Of a DNA stretch of 8,039 nucleotides, positions 1 through 7,216 are shown in pieces; within the stretch, counting starts at the first letter, position 1, and each line of letters begins with the position of its first letter. Made by a program: the position numbers and the translations under genes. Origin of the DNA: an uncultured Lachnospiraceae bacterium (lineage in GTDB: Bacteria > Bacillota > Clostridia > Lachnospirales > Lachnospiraceae); assembly GCA_902767235.1 (NCBI GenBank), contig CACXGR010000241.1, forward strand, positions 1 through 8,039, given 5' to 3'. A model generated the notes under the pieces. The model made no database searches. It saw only the letters and a program-made list of their open reading frames with translations, and had not been told where the DNA came from.

Positions 1-402
1 CTCATCCGCTTCCGCACGCACGACCTCTCCAGGATCATCCCGGGCGAGTGCCCCTGCGGCAGCAAGTTCCCCCGCATCGACGTGATCAACGGTCGAAGCG
101 ACGACATGATGAAGATCAAGGGCGTCAACGTGTTCCCCAAACAGATCGAGGAGATCCTGGGAACCTTCCCCGAGCTGTCCAGCGAGTACCAGATCCGCAT
201 CTCCCACCTCGACGGAAAAGACAGCATGCGTATCTACGTGGAAGCCAGCGGAAGCAACGACTTCAAGGCTCTGCAGCAGCAGATCGCGGCGGCGGTCAAG
301 AGCAGGATCGGATTCACGCCTATCGTATACGTCGTGGAGCTGGGCTTTTTGCCGCGCAGCGAGAAGAAGTCCAAGAGAGTCATCGACGAGAGATTCAACT
401 GA
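1..402 (+). CDS. paaK: Phenylacetate--CoA ligase, C-terminal part (5' end outside window)
   Basis: This is the last 133 residues of an adenylate-forming enzyme that activates phenylacetate or a related aryl acid to its CoA thioester with ATP, in the cytoplasm. The reading frame is open from base 1, so the gene is cut by the window edge. Visible marks are a CPCG segment (residues 17-20 of the visible part), the hinge motif GRSDDMMKIKGVNVFPKQIE (31-50), typical of PaaK-type ligases where the C-terminal lid begins, and a terminal PRSEKKSKRVIDER (118-131) carrying the lid lysine in the K122-K125 cluster. The C-terminal domain is full length and ends normally at TGA 400-402. In anaerobic Firmicutes such ligases often sit beside indolepyruvate:ferredoxin oxidoreductase genes; that cannot be checked here. 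Codons are strongly C-ending, consistent with good expression. Substrate identity (phenylacetate versus another aryl acid) is not shown by the sequence. Confidence 0.9.
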   Translation, partial: LIRFRTHDLSRIIPGECPCGSKFPRIDVINGRSDDMMKIKGVNVFPKQIEEILGTFPELSSEYQIRISHLDGKDSMRIYVEASGSNDFKALQQQIAAAVKSRIGFTPIVYVVELGFLPRSEKKSKRVIDERFN

Positions 403-425
403 TCAGACAACGCGCACAAGCGCAC

Positions 426-455
426 AAAAAGACAGGCCTGCCGCCTGTCTTTTTT
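426..455 (+). terminator. Intrinsic terminator after the CoA ligase
   Basis: A perfect 12-bp stem (426-437 with 443-454) made of an A-run plus GACAGGC paired with GCCTGTC plus a T-run, with a 5-base loop (CTGCC) and T-tract 450-455. It starts 23 bases after the ligase stop codon. The A-run opposite the T-run could let it act weakly in the reverse direction too. Confidence 0.9.
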
Positions 456-463
456 GTTATACT
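455..463 (+). promoter_or_regulatory. Candidate extended -10 promoter for the GT4/GH13 unit
   Basis: TGTTATACT fits an extended -10 box (TGn followed by TATACT, five of six to consensus). It begins in the last T of the terminator and would place the transcript start near base 470, just ahead of the AGGAGG at 475-480. No good -35 box is present because the expected region is the terminator stem, so this depends on the TGn extension. The very short leader makes it uncertain. Confidence 0.4.
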
Positions 464-487
464 CTATTCTATACAGGAGGTAACAGC

Positions 488-1906
488 ATGAAGGTTTGTC
501 TTTTGAATGAATCCTTTCCGCCGGTCATCGACGGTGTTGTCAATGTGATGATGAATTATGCGAAATATATGATGCGTGACTTCGGCGCCAAGATCGAAGT
601 CGGCACGCCTGAGTACCCGGACGGCAAATACGACGAGTATCCCTACAAGGTGGTGGCCTATCCGAGTTTTGACACGGCGGAGCAGGCCAACGGCTACAGG
701 ACCGGCAATCCGCTGGTCGGGAAAGCCGTCTCGGAACTGGCGGATTTTGGTCCGGATATCATTCATTCCCACTGCCCGGCGACGGCGACCGTCGTGGCGC
801 GGCTCCTGCGGGAGATGACCGGAGCGCCGATCATTTTCACTTACCACACCAAATATGACATTGATATCCGAAGAGCTGCCAAAATAGACCTGATCGCCGA
901 GGAGACCATCAAGGCGATGGTCGGCAATATCGAGGCCTGCGACGACATCTGGGTAGTCAGCGACGGGGCCGGCAAGTCCCTCAAAGCATTGGGCTTTCAG
1001 GGGGATTACCGCGTCATGAACAACGGCGTCGATTTCGCCAAGGGCAGGGTGGACAAGGAGACGGTCGCAAAGGTCACCGCCGGCTATGACCTGCCCGAGG
1101 ACGTTCCGATGTTTCTGTATGTGGGGAGGCTGATCAATTACAAGAACCTTCCGCTGATCCTGGACGCGCTGAAGATCCTGGCGGACAGCGGGCAGGACTT
1201 CCGGATGGTCTTCGTGGGAAAAGGCCCGGACAGGGAGATCCTGGAAAAGAAGGCGGCGGAGCTTGGCCTTATGGGCGCAAGCCGCCCCAAAGTGTTCTTT
1301 ACCGGGCCGGTCTATGACCGCGATGAGCTTCGCGCCTGGAATACCAGGGCGGACCTCTTCCTCTTTCCGTCTACCTTCGATACCAACGGACTCGTGGTGC
1401 GGGAGGCGGCGGCCTGCGGCTTGGCCAGCATTCTCGTCAAGGATTCCTGTGCAGCGGAGGGAATCACGGACGACCGCAACGGTTTTATCATCGGGGAGTC
1501 CGCGGAGGATATGGCGGCGCTTTTAAAGAAGCTCTGCGGCGACCTCGATCACGTGCATGACGTGGGACAGCATGCGATGGACGAGATCTATATGTCCTGG
1601 GAGGAGTGCGTGGCCAGGGCATATGATCGGTACGAGTATATTTTGGCAAAAAAACAGATCGGGGCACTGCCGCATCACAAAAAGCAGGTGACAGACGATG
1701 TGGTGAAGGTCGTCGCCAAGGCGATGACGGAGGAGGACAAGCTCCGCAAGACCGTGCATGCCAAGTTCGGTGACCTGCGGGGCAAGGCGCTTAAGATGAA
1801 GGAGTTCACGAAAGCAGAGATCCGGGCCGGAGAATCCGAGGATCTGCGGTGGAACGACATCCTTGAAGACGTGTGGACAGAGGCGGAGGAGCTCTTTAAG
1901 AAGTGA
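488..1906 (+). CDS. GT4-family glycosyltransferase with C-terminal helical extension
   Basis: A 472-residue GT-B fold, retaining glycosyltransferase that transfers a sugar from a nucleotide-sugar donor. The start ATG lies 7 bases after a perfect AGGAGG (475-480). The N-terminal half has the acceptor-side signature NESFPPVIDGV (7-17), HSHCPATATVVARLL (93-107) and FTYHTKYD (117-124), the last two resembling bacterial diacylglycerol glucosyltransferases. The donor half has YVGRLINYKNLPLILDAL (211-228) with the usual Arg and Lys, and VGKGPDR (243-249). The GT4 E-x7-E donor motif is D298-x7-E306 (DTNGLVVRE), so its first acid is Asp. Residues about 390-472 are a charged, probably helical tail beyond the usual family end near 390, perhaps for membrane or partner contact. 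There is no signal peptide or membrane span. The gene is coupled to the GH13 gene by a 4-base overlap. Glycolipid or glucan synthesis are both possible; the acceptor is not determined. Confidence 0.85.
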   Translation: MKVCLLNESFPPVIDGVVNVMMNYAKYMMRDFGAKIEVGTPEYPDGKYDEYPYKVVAYPSFDTAEQANGYRTGNPLVGKAVSELADFGPDIIHSHCPATATVVARLLREMTGAPIIFTYHTKYDIDIRRAAKIDLIAEETIKAMVGNIEACDDIWVVSDGAGKSLKALGFQGDYRVMNNGVDFAKGRVDKETVAKVTAGYDLPEDVPMFLYVGRLINYKNLPLILDALKILADSGQDFRMVFVGKGPDREILEKKAAELGLMGASRPKVFFTGPVYDRDELRAWNTRADLFLFPSTFDTNGLVVREAAACGLASILVKDSCAAEGITDDRNGFIIGESAEDMAALLKKLCGDLDHVHDVGQHAMDEIYMSWEECVARAYDRYEYILAKKQIGALPHHKKQVTDDVVKVVAKAMTEEDKLRKTVHAKFGDLRGKALKMKEFTKAEIRAGESEDLRWNDILEDVWTEAEELFKK

Positions 1907-3645
1907 AAAAACAATTCGATTTCCGAAAGATGTCATTTTACCAGATCTGGATCCGCAGTTTCTGCGACGGAAACGGGGACGGCATCGGCGACCTGTACGG
2001 CGTCTATGACAAGCTGGAATATATCAAGGCGCTGGGCGTGGACGGCATCTGGTTCAGTCCGATCTATCCCTCCCCCAACGCTGACTACGGCTACGACATC
2101 TCGGACTACAAGGACATACATCCCGACTACGGCACACTGGAACAGTTCCAAAAAGTGCTGGACCGCGCCCACGAGCTGGGCATGAAGGTGCTGCTGGACC
2201 TGGTGATCAACCACACCTCCGATGAACACCCCTGGTTCATCGAGAGCTGCAAGGGCGGGGACAACCCCTACAGCGACTATTACATCTGGCGCGATCCCCG
2301 CTTTAAGGGCGAGGAGAAGCTGCCTCCCAACAACTGGTACAGCCAGTTCGAGGGCATCGCCTGGGAGTACAACGAGCAGAGGGGACAGTATTTTCTGCAC
2401 GTCTTTGCCAAAAAACAGCCGGACCTCAACATGGACAACCCCAAGGTCCGCGAGGAGGTCAAGAGCATCATGCGATTCTGGCTGGATATGGGCGTGGACG
2501 GCTTCCGCGAGGACGTCATCAACTTCATCTCCAAGAATCCGGATATGCCCGACGGGTGGTCCTTTGTGCCGGCGATCAACGGACTGCCCTTTTACAAGGA
2601 CGGCCCGAATCTGCACAAATATCTGAAGGAATTCCGCGCGGTAGCGAGGGAATACGGCGCCGTCCAGATCGGCGAGGCGCCCTTCACAACGGTTCAGACA
2701 GCGCTGACCTACATCGGCGGCAGGGACCGCGTGCTGGATATGCTGATCCAGTTCGATACCATGATGGCGGACTGCTTCATGACGGAGTATGTCTATCACG
2801 GTTTCTGGCTGCGGAAACTCAAGAGCGCTTTCCGGAAGTGGCAGTACGGGCTGCAGGGGAAGGCATGGTTCGCCCTGTATCTGGAAAATCACGATCATCC
2901 CCGCGTAGTAAACCGCTACGGCAGCCTCAAGCACTGGAAGGCATCGGGCTCTATGCTGGCGGCCTGCTATATTTTGCAGCGGGGAACGCCCTTCCTCTAT
3001 CAGGGGCAGGAGCTGGGCATGACCAATATCGCACTCAATTCCATCGACAAATATCTCGATGTGGCGGCCAAAAACGCCTATCACTCCTTCCACCTCAAGG
3101 AGTCGGTGGAGCGGAGGCTGGAGAGGATCCATGTCTCCACGCGGGACTCGGCCCGGACGCCGGTACAGTGGACAGGCGGACGTGCCGCCGGCTTCACGAC
3201 GGGAAAACCCTGGTTCTACGTCAACCCGAATTATACCTTCATCAACGCAGAGGCGGAAGAGAAGGATCCGCTCAGTATCCTGAACTTCTACCGCCGCTGC
3301 CTTCTGCTCAGGAAGAGCAGCGAAACGCTGCTGTGGGGCACCTACCGGGAGTACTTTCCGCTGAGCCGGAAGCTGTTCATGTTCGAGAGAAAACATAAAA
3401 AAGATGCGCTCAAAACGGAGCGGATCCTCGTCATATGCTCCTTCCACGCGGAAGCGTTCTCTTACAGGCTGCCCAAAGGGTATGATCCCCAAAGGGGCAG
3501 GCTGATCCTGGACAACTATATTTCCGAGAAGGACCTGGCAGCGGGAACGTACAGGAGAAAGAAAGACGCTGAAGACGGCGGCCGGCTGAGCGCGGGAAGA
3601 ATGGGGAGGCTTCTGCCTTACGAGGCGCAGGTCTGGAGGTTTTGA
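1903..3645 (+). CDS. GH13 alpha-glucosidase, oligo-1,6-glucosidase type
   Basis: A 580-residue cytoplasmic glycoside hydrolase that releases glucose from the non-reducing ends of short alpha-glucosides. The GTG start overlaps the upstream stop (GTGA) and has GGAGGAG at 1885-1891; the next ATG (1930) has no ribosome binding site and would remove part of the first strand. Seen in order: a calcium loop DGNGDGIGD (22-30), DLVINH (99-104), QPDLN (172-176), FREDVINF with nucleophile D204, GEAP with acid/base E258, and ENHDHPR with D331, followed by RDSARTPVQW in the C-terminal region. All three catalytic acids are present. Val205 directly after the nucleophile is the residue that in this family goes with alpha-1,6 preference (isomaltose), whereas Ala or Thr goes with alpha-1,4. 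Length is slightly above the usual 550-560 because of a basic C-terminal tail. Dextran glucosidase or trehalose-6-phosphate hydrolase remain alternatives. It probably acts on products linked to the GT4 enzyme or on imported oligosaccharides. Confidence 0.9.
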   Translation: MKKQFDFRKMSFYQIWIRSFCDGNGDGIGDLYGVYDKLEYIKALGVDGIWFSPIYPSPNADYGYDISDYKDIHPDYGTLEQFQKVLDRAHELGMKVLLDLVINHTSDEHPWFIESCKGGDNPYSDYYIWRDPRFKGEEKLPPNNWYSQFEGIAWEYNEQRGQYFLHVFAKKQPDLNMDNPKVREEVKSIMRFWLDMGVDGFREDVINFISKNPDMPDGWSFVPAINGLPFYKDGPNLHKYLKEFRAVAREYGAVQIGEAPFTTVQTALTYIGGRDRVLDMLIQFDTMMADCFMTEYVYHGFWLRKLKSAFRKWQYGLQGKAWFALYLENHDHPRVVNRYGSLKHWKASGSMLAACYILQRGTPFLYQGQELGMTNIALNSIDKYLDVAAKNAYHSFHLKESVERRLERIHVSTRDSARTPVQWTGGRAAGFTTGKPWFYVNPNYTFINAEAEEKDPLSILNFYRRCLLLRKSSETLLWGTYREYFPLSRKLFMFERKHKKDALKTERILVICSFHAEAFSYRLPKGYDPQRGRLILDNYISEKDLAAGTYRRKKDAEDGGRLSAGRMGRLLPYEAQVWRF

Positions 3646-3668
3646 CAACAGGGAATCTATGGTATACT
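3642..3668 (+). promoter_or_regulatory. Promoter for the lipoprotein (and possibly TIR) unit
   Basis: A perfect -35 TTGACA (3642-3647) and an extended -10, TGG plus TATACT (3660-3668), separated by 15 bases, slightly short but compensated by the TG extension. The -35 box contains the TGA stop of the GH13 gene (3643-3645), so the two units abut with no terminator between them. The transcript would begin near 3675, giving a leader of about 44 bases with GGAGG at 3708-3712 ahead of the lipoprotein. Confidence 0.65.
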
Positions 3669-3718
3669 TAGAGGGTACCTTGTATCTTCAACAGCCAGGT
3701 ATACTGTGGAGGTAAGAG

Positions 3719-4786
3719 ATGATGGTCAGAAGACTATTTACGGCAGCGTTTCTTGCGGCAGCGGTGCTGACAGCGGGATGTGCCGGGCAGGGTGGAGCAG
3801 CGGCGCAGCCGGCGGAGGAATCCGGAGGGAGCGCGGCGCAGGAAGGAGAAGACCGGGAGGAAGCTGCCGGCGGCGACGCGGAGCTGACGGAAGAAACCGG
3901 CGAGGCGGATCCGGCGGACACGGCGGATACGGAAGAGGCTCCCGCAGCGCTTGCAGAAGATATCCGCGAGGATGAGGAAGAGACAGAACCGGCGGAGACG
4001 GACCTGATCACCTTTGAGAGCAGTGACGGCTGGTTCGTGAAGTACGATGCCAATCTGATCGCAGTGACAGAGGGAGATACGGACGTCACGTTTGAGTACA
4101 TCGGGGAGAGCAGCGGCGAAAACCGGATCACGATCCGCTATGTGAGTCAGGAGATACCGGACGAAGCTTTATATGAAGCCATGGCGGTGGACGATGGACT
4201 GCCGGAGCATGTGAGGCGAGAGGGATATTTTGCCGGAAGGAGCGACGTGTGGTCACTGCGGGCGGCGCTCACAAATGTGAACGGAGAAGAGACCGGACGG
4301 GAATATATCGCGGTGGAGCACAATGACGGGACTCTGATCGTGGACGTTCTGTCTGATCCTGAAGAGGACGAGGCGATCAGGGCGAAGATCTCCGCTGTCC
4401 TGTCCGGGGTCCTGGATTCTTTTACTTTCACAGAACACCGGCCCCAGACAATGTACACCTATGTGAGCGGCAGGTATGAAGAGATCCTCCCGGACGAGCG
4501 CGCGGATGACGCGGCTGCAGACGCGGAGAGCGCAGAGACGGCGGGAACCGGACAAGCGGCAGAGACTGCTGAGAGCAGGACCGGCTTCGTAGAGCTCGGT
4601 GAGGACCACACCGGCCTGATCAGCCTGCAGGATGAGATCCCGATCATTTGGTACTGCAGGGACGGGGTCATACTGGACGCGGACAGCGGAGAGCAGATCT
4701 ACGAGTACAATATTGAAGATGATCTTCTGTATCTGAGAGACGTGAATTCCGACGCGACATTTGAATTCGAGCGTGTCATTGAATAG
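3719..4786 (+). CDS. Surface lipoprotein with acidic linker and two small beta domains
   Basis: A 355-residue predicted lipoprotein of unknown function. It has a signal peptide (MMVRRLFTAAFLAAAVL, then TAGC) with lipid attachment at C21. Two ATG codons lie side by side (3719 and 3722), both in reach of GGAGG at 3708-3712; the first is used here. Residues 22-94 are an Ala/Glu/Gly/Asp-rich acidic linker, as expected for a tether through the cell wall. Residues about 95-240 form an alternating strand/helix domain (DLITFESSDGWFVKYD onward) resembling small secreted PsbP-like domains; this is weak. Residues about 248-355 look like a lipocalin-like barrel of the form seen in many Clostridia lipoproteins (YVSGRYEE, then HTGLISLQDEIPIIWYCRDG), interrupted by another Ala/Glu/Asp low-complexity insert (about 259-287). 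The gene probably belongs with the downstream TIR gene (117-base gap, no strong terminator), suggesting an extracellular accessory, but no partner is proven. Confidence 0.75.
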   Translation: MMVRRLFTAAFLAAAVLTAGCAGQGGAAAQPAEESGGSAAQEGEDREEAAGGDAELTEETGEADPADTADTEEAPAALAEDIREDEEETEPAETDLITFESSDGWFVKYDANLIAVTEGDTDVTFEYIGESSGENRITIRYVSQEIPDEALYEAMAVDDGLPEHVRREGYFAGRSDVWSLRAALTNVNGEETGREYIAVEHNDGTLIVDVLSDPEEDEAIRAKISAVLSGVLDSFTFTEHRPQTMYTYVSGRYEEILPDERADDAAADAESAETAGTGQAAETAESRTGFVELGEDHTGLISLQDEIPIIWYCRDGVILDADSGEQIYEYNIEDDLLYLRDVNSDATFEFERVIE

Positions 4787-4855
4787 CAGAGAGATCGTAC
4801 CACCGAGAAAATGAATATAGGGACCTGAAGAGAACGCAGAGGCGGCAGGAGCAGT

Positions 4856-4884
4856 TTGGAGCCGGACTGCGCTCTCTTTATATT
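4856..4884 (+). promoter_or_regulatory. Weak candidate promoter upstream of the TIR gene
   Basis: TTGGAG (4856-4861) and TATATT (4879-4884) are 17 bases apart and fit -35 and -10 boxes only loosely (3/6 and 5/6). The start would fall near 4891, inside the ribosome binding site region, so the leader would be very short. The same stretch can form a bulged hairpin, GAGCAGT (4849-4855) with ACTG and CTC (4866-4874), followed by a T-rich run, so it may instead be a leaky terminator. Read-through from the lipoprotein promoter is equally likely. Confidence 0.2.
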
Positions 4885-4903
4885 AAGGCGAAGGGAGGCG
4901 GAT

Positions 4904-7216
4904 ATGGCAGGGAGCAGACATTATAGTGCCTTTATTTCCTACAGGCATTTGGAACCGGATGCGTATGTGGCGGAGCGGCTGCAGCGGATGCTGGAGAGCT
5001 ATCGGCCGCCCAAGGGCGCGGGTGTGAAAGACCGGATCGAATACGTCTTTCTGGACAGGGCGGAGCTTCCCACCAGCAAGAGCCTGGACCAGTCTCTCAA
5101 GGATGCGCTTCACAATTCAGACTACCTGATCGTCATCCTGTCGGAGAAATATAAGGAGTCCATATGGTGCATGGAGGAGATCCGCGTCTTCAAAGAGATC
5201 CATGGCGGCCGGGTGGACCGCATCCTGCCGATACTGGTCCAGGGGGAGCCCGCGGATGCCCTGCCCGGGGAGATCTGCTTCGAGGAGTATGCGGAGACGG
5301 GACCCGACGGCACAGAAAGGGTGGTCCGAAAGGAGTTGGAACCTCTCTGCTGCGATGTCAGGGGGAACAGCCGCAAAGAGATCGACCGCAAGCTGAAGGT
5401 GGAGTTTCTTCGCCTTGCAGCGCCGATGCTCGGATGCGGATTTGACGACCTCTATCAGAGGCACAGAAGGCGCGAGAAGCAGAGACAGGCCGTCTTGACC
5501 GGCTCGGCATTTGCCCTCCTGACGGCGATCCTGGCAGTCGTCCTGGCCTCCTACCACAAGGTCTCTGTCTCGCAGCGGCAATACAGGCAGAGCCTTTTGA
5601 CCAGCTATACACTGACGGGAACGGAGCGGTCAGGGGAGCAGGACGGCAGGGAGGCGATGGCCTATTATGCCAAAGTATTGAAGGATGACCGCATGAACGG
5701 GGACGCGAGGACAGGAGCCCTGCTTGAACTTCAGAAACAGGCATGGATCGTCCGGGAGGAGGAAGGTGAAGCGGTCCCGGCAGCGGGAGAGGAACAGACC
5801 TGTACTATCGATATTGATGAGAGCACGATCACGGTGAGGATGGCAGATGGCGCAAGTTATGTGATGCCGAGACCCACAGGGGTCAGCAGCGATCTTAAAG
5901 CGCGCAGCAGCTATGGCAGCGGTGAGGACAGCCTGCCTGCGGTCGCGCCGGTTGCGGGAGAGGGCGGAACGCGGTTCGCGGTATATTTTGGCGGATACCT
6001 CTATCTGTATGAGCCCCTGGGAGGAGCCGGAGGAGGGGGGGCGACCGAATGCGCCGCGGCAAGGACGGCGGACCTGGGGACGTTCTTTGCGGAGAACTAT
6101 TCCATCTACAACTACCGCTATGACGCGAATCTGTATGTCTCCCCGAGCGGGACACGGCTCGCCGTCAGAAGCGACAACGCGTTTGCGATGGTGGACATCG
6201 CCTCGTGGACGATCCTTCATGTGCGGGATGTGGGACCCTTTACCTGGAAAGCACTGCTGTTCAGCCCCCAGGAGGACAGATACGCGGTCTGCAGGCTTGC
6301 CAGCACGGACTTCGGAAACAACGGACCGATCGTCGAGATCTTCGGTATGGACGGCGCTAAGTGGGGAACGAGCGAGAAGGACACGAAGTATGACTTTGTG
6401 GGCGCCGGATTCAGCCGGGACGGGAATAGGATCCTGTGGGCGCGCACGAACCGGATCAGCCTGCTCAGCGGAACCAACGCGGACCGAGTGTCTGCGGAGC
6501 TCGTGACCGACCGGCCGGTGACGAAGGTGACGATGCAGGAGGACGGGAGCTTTACAGCGGAATTTGCCGGCGGGGAAGTCAAAAGATACAGGGTCGTCAG
6601 CTTTGTGCCGGCGGTGGATACGGCCCAGGTGTCGTTTGAAGAAAGCGAAGACAACGCTTACCGGAACATAGACGAGGCGGAGAGAAAACAACTGGAGGAG
6701 ACGCTGGGCAGGCAGATCCTCTTCAAAGCACCTTATCCCGGAGGGAGCGCAGTGGCGGCCACGGGAGGCACCGTGTTCCTCTTCAGGGACGGGGAGACGG
6801 AGCCCTTCCGGGCGATTGAGACAGAGCACAGCGGAATGATCTTTCAGATCGCGGCCGACGGGCAGAGCACGCTGGTGATCGGGATCATGGAGGAAGACGG
6901 GGACGAGTTCCTCGAGATCTGGGACTATGACCAGGGACTTCACTTCACGAATCTGAAGGAGGATTACCTGGGACGGGAGATTAAGATCGGAGAAGACGGA
7001 ACGCTGTACTACAGGCGAAACGCGCCCGCCTACGGCGTGGATGAGATCCGGGCGCTGAGGCTTGCGGCGCCGGAGCCGGATGAGGCCGCAGTCCGCCTGC
7101 TGGAATCGCTGACATCCGGCGGGCTCGACGACAGTCTGCGGATGGAGATCAAGGATCCGGTATATGACTCGGATATGGGAAACTGGAAGGATCTGATGGA
7201 GGAGATAAATGGCTGA
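4904..7216 (+). CDS. TIR domain - transmembrane - beta-propeller-like protein
   Basis: A 770-residue membrane protein. The ATG at 4904 is chosen because GGGAGG (4893-4898) lies 5 bases upstream; a TTG at 4856 would add 16 residues but has no clear ribosome site. Residues 5-130 are a TIR domain: HYSAFISYRH (6-15), RAELPTSKSLDQSLKDAL, DYLIVILSEKYKESIWCMEE. E92, four residues after W88, matches the catalytic Glu of NAD-cleaving TIR domains such as SARM1. Residues about 130-194 (including LEPLCCDVRG and GFDDLYQRHRRRE) are the bridge seen in bacterial TIR-WD40-like proteins. Residues 196-216 are a single membrane helix preceded by a highly basic stretch, so the N-terminus is predicted inside and the rest outside. 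A short helical region (about 225-285) precedes repeated strand units such as YVSPSGTRLAVRS (411-423), GFSRDGNRILWAR and KIGEDGTLYYRR, suggesting a degenerate six- or seven-bladed propeller. Likely a sensor with a cytoplasmic TIR effector; NADase activity and ligand are inferred. Confidence 0.85.
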   Translation: MAGSRHYSAFISYRHLEPDAYVAERLQRMLESYRPPKGAGVKDRIEYVFLDRAELPTSKSLDQSLKDALHNSDYLIVILSEKYKESIWCMEEIRVFKEIHGGRVDRILPILVQGEPADALPGEICFEEYAETGPDGTERVVRKELEPLCCDVRGNSRKEIDRKLKVEFLRLAAPMLGCGFDDLYQRHRRREKQRQAVLTGSAFALLTAILAVVLASYHKVSVSQRQYRQSLLTSYTLTGTERSGEQDGREAMAYYAKVLKDDRMNGDARTGALLELQKQAWIVREEEGEAVPAAGEEQTCTIDIDESTITVRMADGASYVMPRPTGVSSDLKARSSYGSGEDSLPAVAPVAGEGGTRFAVYFGGYLYLYEPLGGAGGGGATECAAARTADLGTFFAENYSIYNYRYDANLYVSPSGTRLAVRSDNAFAMVDIASWTILHVRDVGPFTWKALLFSPQEDRYAVCRLASTDFGNNGPIVEIFGMDGAKWGTSEKDTKYDFVGAGFSRDGNRILWARTNRISLLSGTNADRVSAELVTDRPVTKVTMQEDGSFTAEFAGGEVKRYRVVSFVPAVDTAQVSFEESEDNAYRNIDEAERKQLEETLGRQILFKAPYPGGSAVAATGGTVFLFRDGETEPFRAIETEHSGMIFQIAADGQSTLVIGIMEEDGDEFLEIWDYDQGLHFTNLKEDYLGREIKIGEDGTLYYRRNAPAYGVDEIRALRLAAPEPDEAAVRLLESLTSGGLDDSLRMEIKDPVYDSDMGNWKDLMEEING

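Noticed and set aside
48..491. 147-codon plus-strand frame over the CoA ligase end
   Set aside because: Basic, Arg/Gln-rich shadow; the ligase frame carries the conserved motifs and the terminator lies within this frame.
2556..3398. 280-codon plus-strand frame within the GH13 gene
   Set aside because: Low-complexity composition in an alternate frame; lies entirely inside a well-supported gene.
1933..3648. 571-codon open frame on the minus strand opposite the GH13 gene
   Set aside because: The plus-strand GH13 gene has all catalytic motifs; long antisense frames are expected in GC-rich, codon-biased genes, and this one shows no recognisable motifs.
4856..4903. TTG start adding 16 residues to the TIR protein
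   Set aside because: No ribosome binding site at the right distance, whereas ATG 4904 has GGGAGG 5 bases upstream and the TIR domain begins right after it.
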